Shown here: piece after piece, positions 27,095 to 34,890 of the stretch | Layout of the letters: each line of letters starts with the position of its first letter | How positions within the stretch are numbered: the stretch's first letter is position 1 | Source: an uncultured bacterium | Lineage (GTDB): Bacteria > Verrucomicrobiota > Kiritimatiellia > RFP12 > UBA3636 | Reading direction: 5' to 3' | NCBI GenBank assembly: GCA_902761575.1 | Contig: CACWKU010000007.1 | Location: 1-37,956, forward strand | DNA length: 37,956 nucleotides | Program-made: the position numbers and the translations under genes | Notes under the pieces: model-generated | The model's database searches: none | What the model was told of the DNA's origin: nothing | The model's input: the letters and a program-made list of their open reading frames with translations, nothing else

Positions 27095-27474
27095 TGGAAG
27101 TCTCCCGCACCACGCACGCGCTCACCTTCAACACCGGCGTCAGCAACGCCGAGTGGACGACCGGCGTCGTCGGCCAGACCCCGGGCCAGACGCAGCAGGC
27201 GCTCCTGCCCGGCTCCACGACCGTCACCGCCGCGCTCGACGAGGTCTTCCCCGAGGCGCGCACGGCCGCGAACGACATCTTCGCCGCGCTCGTCGCCGGC
27301 AACGGCCCGGCGCTCCGCACCCCGGGCGGCTTCAACGCCGCTGCGCGCAGCACCCTCCGCAACCTGCGCGGCCGCAAGGGCCCCGCCGCCCAGCGGGCCG
27401 CCCGCGAGCTCGGCGCGCTCCTCGCCGACACCGAGCTCTTCGAATCCTACCGCGCCGCCCTTCTCGAAACCTAG
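27094..27474 (+). CDS. sctX: SctX (YscX-like) candidate, early T3SS substrate
   Basis: A 126-residue protein. The N-terminus is polar (TTHALTFNTGVSNAEWTTGV), followed by AALDEVFPEARTAANDIFAA, which recalls LERLYPTAQ in Yersinia YscX. Small helices and ELGALLADTELFESYRAALL close the protein. YscX is about 120 aa, is exported early and binds YscY and the SctV export gate. Position between the gatekeeper chaperone and sctV is the Yersinia position. A YscY-like gene lies at 33086. Sequence resemblance is limited, so this is a supported guess. Translation is coupled through TGATG. Confidence 0.55.
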   Translation: MEVSRTTHALTFNTGVSNAEWTTGVVGQTPGQTQQALLPGSTTVTAALDEVFPEARTAANDIFAALVAGNGPALRTPGGFNAAARSTLRNLRGRKGPAAQRAARELGALLADTELFESYRAALLET

Positions 27475-27481
27475 CACCGCC

Positions 27482-29587
27482 ATGCCCAGCAAATCCTCCG
27501 ACATCGCAGGCCTCTTCACCCGCTTCGGCGACCTCGTGCTCGCCGTGCTGGTGGTGTGCATCATCGGGCTGCTGATCATCCCGCTGCCGTCGCCCATCGT
27601 CGACCTGCTGATCTCGACGAACATCATGATCTCGACGGTCCTGCTGATGCTCTCGCTGTATCTTCCGCGGGCTCTCGCGTTCTCGACGTTCCCGTCGATG
27701 CTGCTCTTCACGACCCTCTTCCGCCTCGCGCTCAACGTCACCACCACGCGCTGCATCCTGCTGCACGGCTCGCAGGACCCCAACGCCGCCGGATCCATCA
27801 TCAACACGTTCGGCAACTTCGTCGTCGGCGGCAACTTCGTCGTCGGCGCCGTCATCTTCCTCATCATCACGATCGTCCAGTTCGTGGTGATCTCCAAGGG
27901 CGCCGAGCGCGTCTCCGAGGTCGCCGCCCGCTTCACCCTCGACGCGATGCCCGGCAAGCAGATGTCGATCGACGCGGACATGCGCGCGGGCGCGATCGAC
28001 CAGGACACCGCCAAGCAGCGCCGCGCCGAGCTCGCGATGGAGTCGCAGCTCTACGGCGCGATGGACGGCGCGATGAAGTTCGTGAAGGGCGACGCCATCG
28101 CGGGCATCATCATCACGTCGATCAACATCATCGGAGGCATCCTCATCGGCATGCTGATGTTCGGGCACGACGTGGGCTGGTGCGTGAAGCGCTTCGGCAT
28201 CCTCACGATCGGCGACGGCCTCGTGGGCCAGATCCCGGCGCTGCTCATCTCCATCACGTCCGGCGTCATCGTGACGCGCGTCGGCTCCGAGAACGCCAAG
28301 CCCCTCGGCGTGGACATCGTGAGCCAGATCTTCGCGCAGCCCAAGGCGCTGCTGCTCGGCGCCGCGATGCTCGTGCTCATCGGCCTCATCCCGGGATTCC
28401 CCAAGCCGCAGCTCTTCGGCCTCGCCGCCGCCGTCGGCTTCGTCGGCTGGAGCCTGAAGCTCAAGGCCAAGCTCGCCGCCGCGCGCGCCGCCAAGGCCGA
28501 GGACCCGCTCGCCGCCGCCGCCCCCTCCGAGGGCACGGCCCCTCGCCCGAAGAAGAAGGACGGCGACGACTTCGCGATGGTGACGCCCCTCACCGTGGAC
28601 ATCGACGCCAACATCCGCGGCGCGCTCTCCTACGAGGAGCTCAACGACCGCATCATGGACGTCCGCCGCGCGCTCTACCACGACCTCGGCGTGCCGTTCC
28701 CCGGCATCAACCTCGCGCTCGACGCCGCCCTCTCCGACGGCCGCTACCGCCTCCTCGTCAACGAGGTGCCCGTCTCCGAGGGCCAGCTGCGCAAGGGCTG
28801 GGTCTTCGCGCTCGAGAGCTCCGAGAACGTCGCCGCCACCGGCATCCCGTCCGAGAAGGGCAAGGACTTCCTCTCGGGGCACGAGACGATCTGGGTCAAG
28901 GAGGAGGACGCGCCGAAGCTCGACGAGTCCGGCATCCGCCACCTCTCCATGACGGACGTCCTCACCTACCACCTCTCCTCGGTCCTGCGCCGCTACGCGC
29001 ACGAGTTCCTCTCGCTGCAGGAGACGCGGCTGCTCTTCGACCACATGGAGAAGGAGGCGCCGGAGCTCGTGAAGGAGGTGCAGCGCGTCCTCCCGCTGCA
29101 GAAGATCACCGACGTGCTCCAGCGCCTCGTCCAGGAGGGCATCTGCATCCGCGACCTCAAGCGCATCACGCAGACGCTCATCGAGTGGGGCCAGAAGGAG
29201 AAGGACACGGTCCTCCTCGTCGAATACGTCCGCTCCGCCCTCTCGCGCTACATCTCCTACAAGTTCAGCGGCGGCCAGAACATCATCGCGGCGTACCTGC
29301 TCGACCCGACGCTCGAGGAGAAGATCCGCAAGTCCGTGCGCCAGACCTCCTCCGGCTCCTACCTCGCGATGGACCCCGCCACGGTGCGCTCGATCCTCGC
29401 GGTCGTCAAGAAGACGGTCGGCGACCTCGCGAAGGTGCCGCAGAAGCCCGTCGTCATCGTGTCCGTCGACATCCGCCGCTACTTCCGCAAGATGATCGAG
29501 AAGGACTGGTACGAGCTGCCCGTCCTCTCCTTCCAGGAGCTCAGCCCCGAAATCAACATCCAGCCCCTCGGCCGCCTCAAGCTCTAG
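27482..29587 (+). CDS. sctV: Export gate protein, LcrD/YscV/FlhA family
   Basis: A 701-residue protein of family length. The N-terminal half has about eight membrane helices, beginning VLAVLVVCIIGLLIIPLPSP, with the conserved STFPSMLLFTTLFRLALNV and the FTLDAMPGKQMSIDADMRAG loop typical of the family. Later helices include ISITSGVIVTRVG. A charged linker (about 335-365) leads to the cytosolic domain, with PLTVDIDANIRG, VPFPGINLALD, IWVKEED and LSPEINIQPLGRLKL at the end. In the family this domain forms a nonameric ring that binds chaperones and substrates under the membrane. It begins 7 nt after the sctX-like gene. Confidence 0.95.
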   Translation: MPSKSSDIAGLFTRFGDLVLAVLVVCIIGLLIIPLPSPIVDLLISTNIMISTVLLMLSLYLPRALAFSTFPSMLLFTTLFRLALNVTTTRCILLHGSQDPNAAGSIINTFGNFVVGGNFVVGAVIFLIITIVQFVVISKGAERVSEVAARFTLDAMPGKQMSIDADMRAGAIDQDTAKQRRAELAMESQLYGAMDGAMKFVKGDAIAGIIITSINIIGGILIGMLMFGHDVGWCVKRFGILTIGDGLVGQIPALLISITSGVIVTRVGSENAKPLGVDIVSQIFAQPKALLLGAAMLVLIGLIPGFPKPQLFGLAAAVGFVGWSLKLKAKLAAARAAKAEDPLAAAAPSEGTAPRPKKKDGDDFAMVTPLTVDIDANIRGALSYEELNDRIMDVRRALYHDLGVPFPGINLALDAALSDGRYRLLVNEVPVSEGQLRKGWVFALESSENVAATGIPSEKGKDFLSGHETIWVKEEDAPKLDESGIRHLSMTDVLTYHLSSVLRRYAHEFLSLQETRLLFDHMEKEAPELVKEVQRVLPLQKITDVLQRLVQEGICIRDLKRITQTLIEWGQKEKDTVLLVEYVRSALSRYISYKFSGGQNIIAAYLLDPTLEEKIRKSVRQTSSGSYLAMDPATVRSILAVVKKTVGDLAKVPQKPVVIVSVDIRRYFRKMIEKDWYELPVLSFQELSPEINIQPLGRLKL

Positions 29588-29590
29588 CCC

Positions 29591-29618
29591 TCACTCGTCA
29601 CTCGTCACTTACCACTCT
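29591..29618 (+). repeat. 7-bp tandem leader repeat (TCACTCG-type)
   Basis: TCACTCG, TCACTCG, TCACTTA, CCACTCT occupy the short sctV-sctD gap. No ribosome-binding site is visible before the sctD start. Confidence 0.8.
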
Positions 29619-29634
29619 TCCCTTTGCACCGTAA

Positions 29635-30828
29635 ATGAAGTTCCTCCTCAAAATCGTCCAGGGCCCGAACGCGGGCGCGGAGATCGCCCTCGTCGAGGGC
29701 GTTCGCGTCACGCTCGGCTCCGCCGATTCGTGCGACATCGTCCTGGCGGACCCCACGCTCCCCGCCGAGGCCTGCGCCATCGAGGCCTCCGCCGACGCCG
29801 TCGCCCTCACGCCCTCCGGCGCCGAGCCCGAGACCCTCGAGCCCCTCCGCGTCCGCTCCTTCGGCTCCACCGCCCTTGCCGTCGGCCCGGCGGATTCCCC
29901 CTGGGGGCCGCTCAACTGGGAGGCCCCCGCGGCGGCGGGACCGCCCGCGGGAGCCGGCGAAGAGGCGCAGCCGGAGAGCGCGCCGCCCAAGGAGGAAGAT
30001 TCCGCCGCTCCGGATTCCGCAAAGGGCGCGGAGACCGAGAAATCCGGCGCCAGCCCGTCCGAGCCCGCGGCCCCCTCGAGGAAACGCGGCCGTTTCCTCG
30101 GCTGCCTGGTTGCGCTGGTGGCGCTCCTCCTGCTCCTTGCGGCCGCCATCCGGTTCCTCCTCCCCCTCGCCCGCCCCGCCGACGCGCCGCCCGACGAACC
30201 CGGTTCCGTGCCCGAGGATTCATCCCCGGGTCTCGCCGATCTCGCCGCCCGCTACGGCCTCGCCCTCGTCGAGACCAACGGCACCACGTTCGCGCGCGGG
30301 GACTTCCCTTCGCGCGCGGAGCGCGTGAAGGCGACCGCCGAGCTCTACGAGGCCCAGCCGGACATCGCGCTGGACCTCGCGGACATCGAGACCCTGCGCA
30401 ACTCCACCGCGGACCTCCTCGCGGCGGCCACCGACGGCGCGATCAAGGTCGCCGACGTCACGAACCGCGTCGCCGTCCTCGCCGGCCGCGCCCTCGACCC
30501 GGCGTTCCTCTCGGCCACGATCGAGGCCCTCCGCGCCGACGTTCCGCGCCTCGCCGGCGTCGACACCGCCGCGGTCACCCTCGACTCGCCGCTCTCCGCG
30601 CCCGCCAGGCCCGCGGTCGCCGGGGGGGACGCCCGCCCCGCGCGGGCGCAGCGCCCGCGCCTTCCGCTCCGCAGCATCCTCCTGCAGCCCTACCCGTGCA
30701 TCGTCCTGCAGGACGGCCAGCGCCTTCTCGAGGGCGCGGAGGTCGGCGGCTACAAGATTTCCCGAATCACGTTCGACCGCATCGTGTTCCGCAACGAGGC
30801 GGGGGAGGAGCTCGAATGGACGCCGTAG
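29635..30828 (+). CDS. sctD: Inner-membrane ring protein with FHA domain, YscD/CdsD-like
   Basis: A 397-residue protein. The N-terminal 90 residues form an FHA-type domain (LLKIVQGPNAGAEIALVEGV, LGSADSCDIVLADPTL). An acidic, Pro/Ala-rich linker (about 95-150) precedes one membrane helix near 157-178 (LVALVALLLLLAAAIRFLLP). The periplasmic part contains helices and a terminal small beta domain (PCIVLQDGQRLLEGAEVGGY, ISRITFDRIVFRNEAGEELE). This is the SctD layout: cytosolic FHA for the sorting platform and a periplasmic ring with SctJ. The downstream YscE-like, needle and SctG genes match the Chlamydia cdsD-E-F-G order. Confidence 0.85.
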   Translation: MKFLLKIVQGPNAGAEIALVEGVRVTLGSADSCDIVLADPTLPAEACAIEASADAVALTPSGAEPETLEPLRVRSFGSTALAVGPADSPWGPLNWEAPAAAGPPAGAGEEAQPESAPPKEEDSAAPDSAKGAETEKSGASPSEPAAPSRKRGRFLGCLVALVALLLLLAAAIRFLLPLARPADAPPDEPGSVPEDSSPGLADLAARYGLALVETNGTTFARGDFPSRAERVKATAELYEAQPDIALDLADIETLRNSTADLLAAATDGAIKVADVTNRVAVLAGRALDPAFLSATIEALRADVPRLAGVDTAAVTLDSPLSAPARPAVAGGDARPARAQRPRLPLRSILLQPYPCIVLQDGQRLLEGAEVGGYKISRITFDRIVFRNEAGEELEWTP

Positions 30829-31097
30829 CGAACGACACCGCCTTGGCCGGCGGACCGGCGGGCTCTGGCCCGCAGCTCCTCGCCCTCGAGCGCGAGCTCT
30901 CCGGCCCGGGCGCCCGGGAGGCGCTCGCGCGCCACGACGCCGTGCTCCTCGGACTCGAGAACCGCCTCGCCGACGCCCTCCGCGAGGGCGTCTCCCCCGA
31001 CGACTTCCCCAGGCTCCAGCAGCTCCGCGACGCGAACGTCGTCGCACGCAAGATTCTCCGCCTCGCCACGCGCGACGGCGAGACGAACAAACACTAA
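30816..31097 (+). CDS. YscE/EscE-like needle co-chaperone
   Basis: A 93-residue protein with two helices (LALERELSGPGAREALARHD through LENRLADALREG, and DFPRLQQLRDANVVARKILR), as in YscE/PscE/EscE, which with the SctG chaperone keeps needle subunits monomeric in the cytosol. It overlaps the sctD end by 13 nt and precedes the needle gene by 33 nt, the standard D-E-F-G order. Its extra N-terminal 20 residues are polar. Confidence 0.7.
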   Translation: MDAVANDTALAGGPAGSGPQLLALERELSGPGAREALARHDAVLLGLENRLADALREGVSPDDFPRLQQLRDANVVARKILRLATRDGETNKH

Positions 31098-31117
31098 CCA
31101 AAAACAACCCAACCCAC

Positions 31118-31123
31118 AGGAGA
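31118..31123 (+). promoter_or_regulatory. Strong ribosome-binding site of the needle gene
   Basis: AGGAGA, seven bases before ATG 31131, is the best ribosome-binding site in the apparatus operon. This fits the high copy number a needle subunit needs; most neighbours have weak sites or rely on coupling. Confidence 0.8.
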
Positions 31124-31130
31124 AATCCAA

Positions 31131-31454
31131 ATGGCATACGACACGCACACGCCCGGCTCGCTGCCCGTGCAGGCCGACAACGAGAACACGATCGCCCGCG
31201 TTCCCGGCGATATCGCGCTCGACGCGGTCATCCACACCGACCTCGTCTACAACGCGATGCTCAACGCCGCGGAAACGATGGAGTCGCGCCTCGCCGAGTC
31301 CCTGAAGACCTACCAGGAGCATCCGGACGTCCAGGCGAACCTCCAGCAGCTGCAGTACGACCTGCAGATGTGGAACCTCGCCCTGACGACGATGTCGAAC
31401 ATCAACAAGAACATGGGCGACGCGCTCAACCAGATCGCGTCGAACTTCCGCTAG
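31131..31454 (+). CDS. sctF: Needle subunit, YscF/CdsF family
   Basis: A 107-residue protein, slightly longer than Yersinia YscF. A polar N-terminus leads to a helix-turn-helix hairpin: LDAVIHTDLVYNAMLNAAET through SLKTYQEHPDVQANLQQLQY, with the family's (H/N)P(D/E) turn, and the C-terminal helix MWNLALTTMSNINKNMGDAL ending NQIASNFR. Subunits polymerise into the hollow needle. The next gene is its chaperone SctG, and the previous one encodes the YscE-like partner. Confidence 0.9.
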   Translation: MAYDTHTPGSLPVQADNENTIARVPGDIALDAVIHTDLVYNAMLNAAETMESRLAESLKTYQEHPDVQANLQQLQYDLQMWNLALTTMSNINKNMGDALNQIASNFR

Positions 31455-31457
31455 TCG

Positions 31458-31835
31458 ATGTTCGATCTCGCACCCGAAGAGGCGCGGTTGCTCCTCAACG
31501 TCGCCCTGCTGGCGACGGGGCGGAACCGCTTCCAGTCCGCCGCGAAGATCCTCGCGGCGCTGGAGCGGTTCCGCCCGGGGGAGCCCTCCCTCCCGGCCGC
31601 CTACGCGATTCTCTTCATCAGCATGCGCGACTTCCAGGGCGCCGTCGACTACCTCGACCGCACCGCCCTGCCGCGCTTCCCCGGCGCCCCGATGCTCCTC
31701 GCCTTCAAGGGAATGGCCCTGATCCGCATGGGCCGCGTCTCCGAGGCGCAGGAACCCCTCCTCGCCGCCGCCAACCAGACCGCCGACACCGCGGCGGCCA
31801 ACCTTGCCAAGGATCTCCTCACATGGAAGCCCTAG
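31458..31835 (+). CDS. sctG: Needle chaperone with TPR fold, YscG/CdsG-like
   Basis: A 125-residue helical protein with TPR-like pairs (EARLLLNVALLATGRNRFQS, AAYAILFISMRDFQGAVDYL, LLAFKGMALIRMGRVSEAQE). YscG/PscG of this size binds the needle C-terminal helix together with YscE. The ATG follows sctF after 3 nt, and the end overlaps the sctI start by 13 nt. Confidence 0.8.
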   Translation: MFDLAPEEARLLLNVALLATGRNRFQSAAKILAALERFRPGEPSLPAAYAILFISMRDFQGAVDYLDRTALPRFPGAPMLLAFKGMALIRMGRVSEAQEPLLAAANQTADTAAANLAKDLLTWKP

Positions 31836-32221
31836 CCGTCGAGGCCATCCGCGCCTCCCAGTCCGCAACCGCCGCCCAGACCGGCGCGGCCGCAGCCGCC
31901 GCAGGCCCCTCCGCCGCTCCGAGCGCATCGTCCGTCTCCCGGTTCGAGGCCGCGATGGCCGCCAGCGCCCCGCAGGGCGTCTCCGAAATCCCCTTCGCCT
32001 CCCAGGTGTCCGCCGCGTGGCGCTCCGCCCAGGCGAACAACCAGGGGATGCTCCACCGCATCCGCGCCCTCGCCGATCTCCGGGGCCGGCACGCCGTCTC
32101 CGCGCCCGAGATGCTCGAGCTGCAGTACGAGGTGATGAACCTCTCCTTCCAGCAGGACGTCGTCACCAAGATCGCCGACAAGGCCTCGAACGCGGTCCAG
32201 ACTCTGATAAAGAACCAATAG
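31823..32221 (+). CDS. sctI: Inner rod protein, YscI/PrgJ family
   Basis: A 132-residue protein. The first 60 residues are Ala/Ser-rich and polar, as expected of an exported protein. The C-terminal signature MLELQYEVMNLSFQQDVVTK IADKASNAVQTLIKNQ is typical of rod proteins, which line the channel base and contact the export apparatus. It overlaps sctG by 13 nt and precedes sctJ, the order found in Yersinia (yscI-yscJ). Confidence 0.85.
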   Translation: MEALAVEAIRASQSATAAQTGAAAAAAGPSAAPSASSVSRFEAAMAASAPQGVSEIPFASQVSAAWRSAQANNQGMLHRIRALADLRGRHAVSAPEMLELQYEVMNLSFQQDVVTKIADKASNAVQTLIKNQ

Positions 32222-32301
32222 CGCGTGCCGCCGGCGGCGCTCGCGCCGCGCGCGCCCGCCTACGAGGAAGAATCCACTTTCAACTCCACGGAGTGCCCCA
32301 T

Positions 32302-32916
32302 ATGAAACCACTCGTCATTCGTCACTCGTCACTCGTCGCCGCGATCGCCGCCGCGGCGGCGATCGCAACGACCGGCTGCGACAAGGAGACGCGCCTCAAC
32401 TCCAACCTCGAGGAAACGCAGGCGAACCTCATCGTCGCCGCGCTGCTCGACGCCGGCATCTCCGCGCACAAGTCGCCGGGCGACGAAGGCGCGTGGAACG
32501 TCGAGGTGGCGCAGTCGCGCTTCGCCGAGGCGGCGAACCTGCTGGAGAAGAAGGGCCTGCCGCGCCGCGCCTACAACGGCGTCGGCGAGGTCTTCAAGAA
32601 GAGCGGCATGGTCTCCTCGCCCTCCGAGGAGCGCATCCGCTTCATGGACGCCCTCGCGCAGGACCTCGCCCGCACCATCTCGGGCATCGACGGCGTCCTC
32701 GACGCCCGCGTCCACATCGTCCTTCCCGAGAACGACCCCTTCGCGCGCAACGCGCTGCCCTCCTCGGCCGCCGTCGCCATCCGCGCCCGCTACGACGCCG
32801 ACCTCGCCGACTACATCCCCTCCATCAAGGGCCTCGTCAAGAACGCCATCGAGGGCCTCGCCTTCGAGAAGATCTCGGTCACGGTGTTCCAGGACCCCCC
32901 GCCGCAGAAGCGATGA
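32302..32916 (+). CDS. sctJ: Inner-membrane ring lipoprotein, YscJ/PrgK family, short form
   Basis: A 204-residue protein with a lipoprotein signal and predicted lipidated Cys at residue 26 (ATTGC). Two ring-building modules follow: NLEETQANLIVAALLDAGIS with VEVAQSRFAEAANLLEKKGL PRR, and the second with GIDGVLDARVHIVLPENDPF, SSAAVAIRAR and IPSIKGLVKNAIEGL. It ends shortly after ISVTVFQD, so the C-terminal membrane helix of YscJ/PrgK is absent, as in some short SctJ proteins such as EscJ. Unusually, the signal peptide's VIRHSSLV is encoded by a 7-bp tandem repeat. An 80-nt gap with a GC-rich palindrome precedes it; GGAG lies upstream of the ATG. Confidence 0.9.
   Translation: MKPLVIRHSSLVAAIAAAAAIATTGCDKETRLNSNLEETQANLIVAALLDAGISAHKSPGDEGAWNVEVAQSRFAEAANLLEKKGLPRRAYNGVGEVFKKSGMVSSPSEERIRFMDALAQDLARTISGIDGVLDARVHIVLPENDPFARNALPSSAAVAIRARYDADLADYIPSIKGLVKNAIEGLAFEKISVTVFQDPPPQKR
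32309..32336 (+). repeat. 7-bp tandem repeat (CACTCGT) inside the sctJ signal peptide
   Basis: CACTCGT, CATTCGT, CACTCGT, CACTCGT starts seven bases into the CDS. It supplies the n-region and the start of the h-region of the signal peptide. The same unit forms leader arrays upstream of paralogue 4 and sctD. Confidence 0.85.
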
Positions 32917-32931
32917 GCGGCTCCGCCGCTC
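32915..32931 (+). repeat. Hairpin at the sctJ stop codon, TCC loop
   Basis: GAGCGGC, loop TCC, GCCGCTC overlaps the last two bases of the stop codon. There is no T-tract. It may stabilise the upstream RNA end or reduce transcription into the next genes. Confidence 0.5.
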
Positions 32932-32989
32932 ACCGCTTGCGGCGCGGGATCCGAAATCCTAGCTCCTCCGCCCTCCTTCGATCCTTTTC

Positions 32990-33025
32990 AACCTCTTCAA
33001 CCCCTTGAACCTCTTCAACCTCTAG
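32990..33025 (+). repeat. 9-bp tandem leader repeat (AACCTCTTC-type)
   Basis: AACCTCTTC, AACCCCTTG, AACCTCTTC, AACCTCTAG lie in the 169-nt gap between sctJ and the YscY-like gene. The rest of this gap is GC-rich with several imperfect inverted repeats. Confidence 0.8.
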
Positions 33026-33061
33026 CCCTCTTGCCCGCTCCGCGCGGGCGCGGCGCAGCCG

Positions 33062-33091
33062 CCGCCCGCCGCGGAGCGACATCCCATGTCA
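33062..33091 (+). promoter_or_regulatory. Translation leader shared with sctN
   Basis: The 24 bases before this ATG are identical to the 24 bases before the sctN ATG (34891-34914) and contain GGAG at 33073-33076. The similarity continues a few bases into the coding regions. Confidence 0.75.
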
Positions 33092-33430
33092 ACGGACGAC
33101 CGCCAGTTCCTCCTCCTCGCCGCGTGGATGTTCCTCCGCCACGGCCAGCCCTCGCGCGCACGCGCGCTGTGCGAAGCCGTCCTGGAGGAGAACCCGCGCG
33201 ACGGCGCGGCGGCGGCGGCCCTCGCCCAGATACTGCTCGACGCCGGCGAGCCCGCCGCCGCGCTCGAAACCCTCCGCGCGGGCGACTTTCCCCCCTCCCT
33301 CGTCCACGCCGAGGCCCTCCTCGAGACCCGCGCCCTCCTCGCCCTTGGCAAGAAGTCCGAATCCGCCGCCCGCTGGCGCCGCCACCTCGAAGCCTCCAAG
33401 GGCGCCGCAAGATCGTGGGTGAAAGCATGA
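33086..33430 (+). CDS. sctY: SctY (YscY-like) TPR chaperone
   Basis: A 114-residue protein. DRQFLLLAAWMFLRHGQPSR through ALCEAVLEENPRDGAAAAALAQ closely follows the opening of Yersinia YscY as I remember it (QQEFLLLNGWLQLQCGHAER...LLDALLTLNP), and the length is the same. YscY is a cytosolic TPR chaperone that binds YscX and SctV. Here it lies away from the SctX-like gene, between sctJ and sctK, unlike the adjacent yscX-yscY of Yersinia. A second SctG-like chaperone is the main alternative. The stop overlaps the sctK start (ATGA). Confidence 0.65.
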   Translation: MSTDDRQFLLLAAWMFLRHGQPSRARALCEAVLEENPRDGAAAAALAQILLDAGEPAAALETLRAGDFPPSLVHAEALLETRALLALGKKSESAARWRRHLEASKGAARSWVKA

Positions 33431-34176
33431 ACGATTCCGCCATCAGCCTTGCCGACGCCCGCCCCCTCGTCGCCAGTCCCCTCTGGCCCCGCATCCGCGC
33501 CTTCCTGTGGAACTTCGCCTCCCTCTGCGATCCCGCGCGGCTCACCGCCGCCGCAGGGGGTTCGGGGGGCGCCGCCCCCCGTTCGTTGGATCTGCTCGAC
33601 GCCCCGCGCGTGGCCGCCGGCGCCCTCCGCGCCCTCGGCGTGGAGCCGGTCTTCCACCCCTTCCCCGCCACCGACGCCTCGCGCCTGCTCCTCCTTTCCC
33701 GCGAGGACTACGACCGACTCGCGCAGTTTCTCGGCGTCGTCGCCCTCGCGCCCGCCCTGCGCCGCGTCACCGCCGGCGCCGACGTCCGCGCCCTCAAGGC
33801 CGCGCTCCCGGGCGTCTACCCGGAGGCACTGGCCTTTGCGGCCTACTTCCACAAGCACGCCCCCCTCTTCACGCAGGTCGCGCCCACGGACGAGTCGGGT
33901 GACTCGTCACTCGTCACTCGTCACTCGTCACTCTCCGCGGCGGTCCTCGCCGCAGGCCACCGCCTCCTCGCCGCGGCCCTCTCCGACCTCCCACCCGAGC
34001 TCCTCCTCCGCCAGCGCCTCCGCTTCCCCGCCGGCTCGCCGGCCGACCAGGCGCTTGGTGCCGATGACTCGTCACTCGTCACTCGTCGCTCGTCACTCGC
34101 CGGCGAGGTCCTCGCCGCCGCGCGCCGCGCGCTGAAGCTCTCCAACCCCGCGGAATCCGCGGCCCTCTTCCCGTGA
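33427..34176 (+). CDS. sctK: Sorting-platform accessory protein, YscK-like
   Basis: A 249-residue protein. Helical segments include LWPRIRAFLWNFASLCDPAR, SRLLLLSREDYDRLAQFLGV, PGVYPEALAFAAYFHKHAPL and a C-terminal RALKLSNPAESAALFP. Order J-(Y)-K-L-N matches yscJ-K-L and cannot be explained by another core subunit. SctK links the SctD ring to the SctQ/L pods. YscK is about 210 aa; the surplus here is explained by two in-frame 35-nt heptamer insertions encoding DSSLVTRHSSL and DSSLVTRRSSL. Family resemblance is modest. Confidence 0.65.
   Translation: MNDSAISLADARPLVASPLWPRIRAFLWNFASLCDPARLTAAAGGSGGAAPRSLDLLDAPRVAAGALRALGVEPVFHPFPATDASRLLLLSREDYDRLAQFLGVVALAPALRRVTAGADVRALKAALPGVYPEALAFAAYFHKHAPLFTQVAPTDESGDSSLVTRHSSLSAAVLAAGHRLLAAALSDLPPELLLRQRLRFPAGSPADQALGADDSSLVTRRSSLAGEVLAAARRALKLSNPAESAALFP
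33901..33935 (+). repeat. 7-bp tandem repeat inside sctK, copy 1
   Basis: GACTCGT, three CACTCGT, CACTCTC: five heptamers encoding DSSLVTRHSSL between two predicted helices. Confidence 0.9.
34066..34100 (+). repeat. 7-bp tandem repeat inside sctK, copy 2
   Basis: GACTCGT, two CACTCGT, CGCTCGT, CACTCGC: again five heptamers starting with GACTCGT, encoding DSSLVTRRSSL. The shared first unit suggests duplication or one insertion mechanism. Confidence 0.9.
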
Positions 34177-34267
34177 TCCACCATCCCCTCCACCTTCAAC
34201 CCCAATCGGCGTCCGCCGCGCGATGCGGCCGCAGCCGCGTCGCGCGCGCGGGCGCCCGTTCCGTACC

Positions 34268-34885
34268 ATGCTCCTGATCGACAAAAAGGATTTCACCCTC
34301 CGTTCCTCCGGCCGCCTCGTGAAGGCGGAGGAGGTCGCCGCCGCGCGGAGCGCGGCCGAGGCCCTGGCCGCGGCAGAGGCGGAGGCCGCGCGCATCCGCG
34401 AGGAGGCGAAGGCCGCCTTCGAGGAGGAGAAGAGGCGCGGCTACGAGGAAGGGCTCGAACAGGGCCGGATGGAGATCGCCGAGAAGAAGCTCGAGATGCT
34501 CGACTCCTCCGTCGCCTACATGGAGAGCGTCGAGGGGCGGATGGCCGACATCGTGATGAAGGCGCTGCACAAGTGCGTCGAGGAGATCGGCGACAAGGAG
34601 CTCGTCGTGCAGGTCGTGCGCAAGGTGATGTCCGCCGTCATCCGCACGCAGAAGCAGGTCACGCTCAAGGTCGCGCAGGGGATGGGCCCCGTCGTGAAGG
34701 AGCGCCTCTCGCAGATTCTCGCCGACTACCCGACCGTCGAGCACATCGACGTCGTCGAGGACGAACGCCTCAAGGGCCCCGCCTGCATGATCGAGACCGA
34801 GGCCGGCGTCGCCGACGGCTCCGTCGACTCCCAGCTCGCCGCCATCGAGCGGTCCATCAAGAAGCACTTCAGCAAAGCCGAGTAG
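34268..34885 (+). CDS. sctL: ATPase stator/regulator, YscL/CdsL family
   Basis: A 205-residue protein. [20 protein letters not shown] is a typical SctL N-terminus. It is followed by an Ala/Glu coiled coil (about 25-75), then [20 protein letters not shown] and a C-terminal domain with [20 protein letters not shown] and [20 protein letters not shown], like FliH/V-ATPase E. SctL dimers connect the ATPase to the sorting platform. An upstream in-frame ATG (34223) would add 15 Arg-rich residues; 34268 is preferred because it gives the family's N-terminus. Confidence 0.85.
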   Translation: MLLIDKKDFTLRSSGRLVKAEEVAAARSAAEALAAAEAEAARIREEAKAAFEEEKRRGYEEGLEQGRMEIAEKKLEMLDSSVAYMESVEGRMADIVMKALHKCVEEIGDKELVVQVVRKVMSAVIRTQKQVTLKVAQGMGPVVKERLSQILADYPTVEHIDVVEDERLKGPACMIETEAGVADGSVDSQLAAIERSIKKHFSKAE

Positions 34886-34890
34886 CGCCT

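Noticed and set aside
33901-34100. Heptamer arrays in sctK as evidence of a pseudogene
   Set aside because: Both arrays keep the frame and the downstream C-terminus is intact.
34223-34267. Earlier ATG for sctL
   Set aside because: It adds an Arg-rich stretch from a GC-rich gap, while MLLIDKKDF at 34268 is a typical SctL start.
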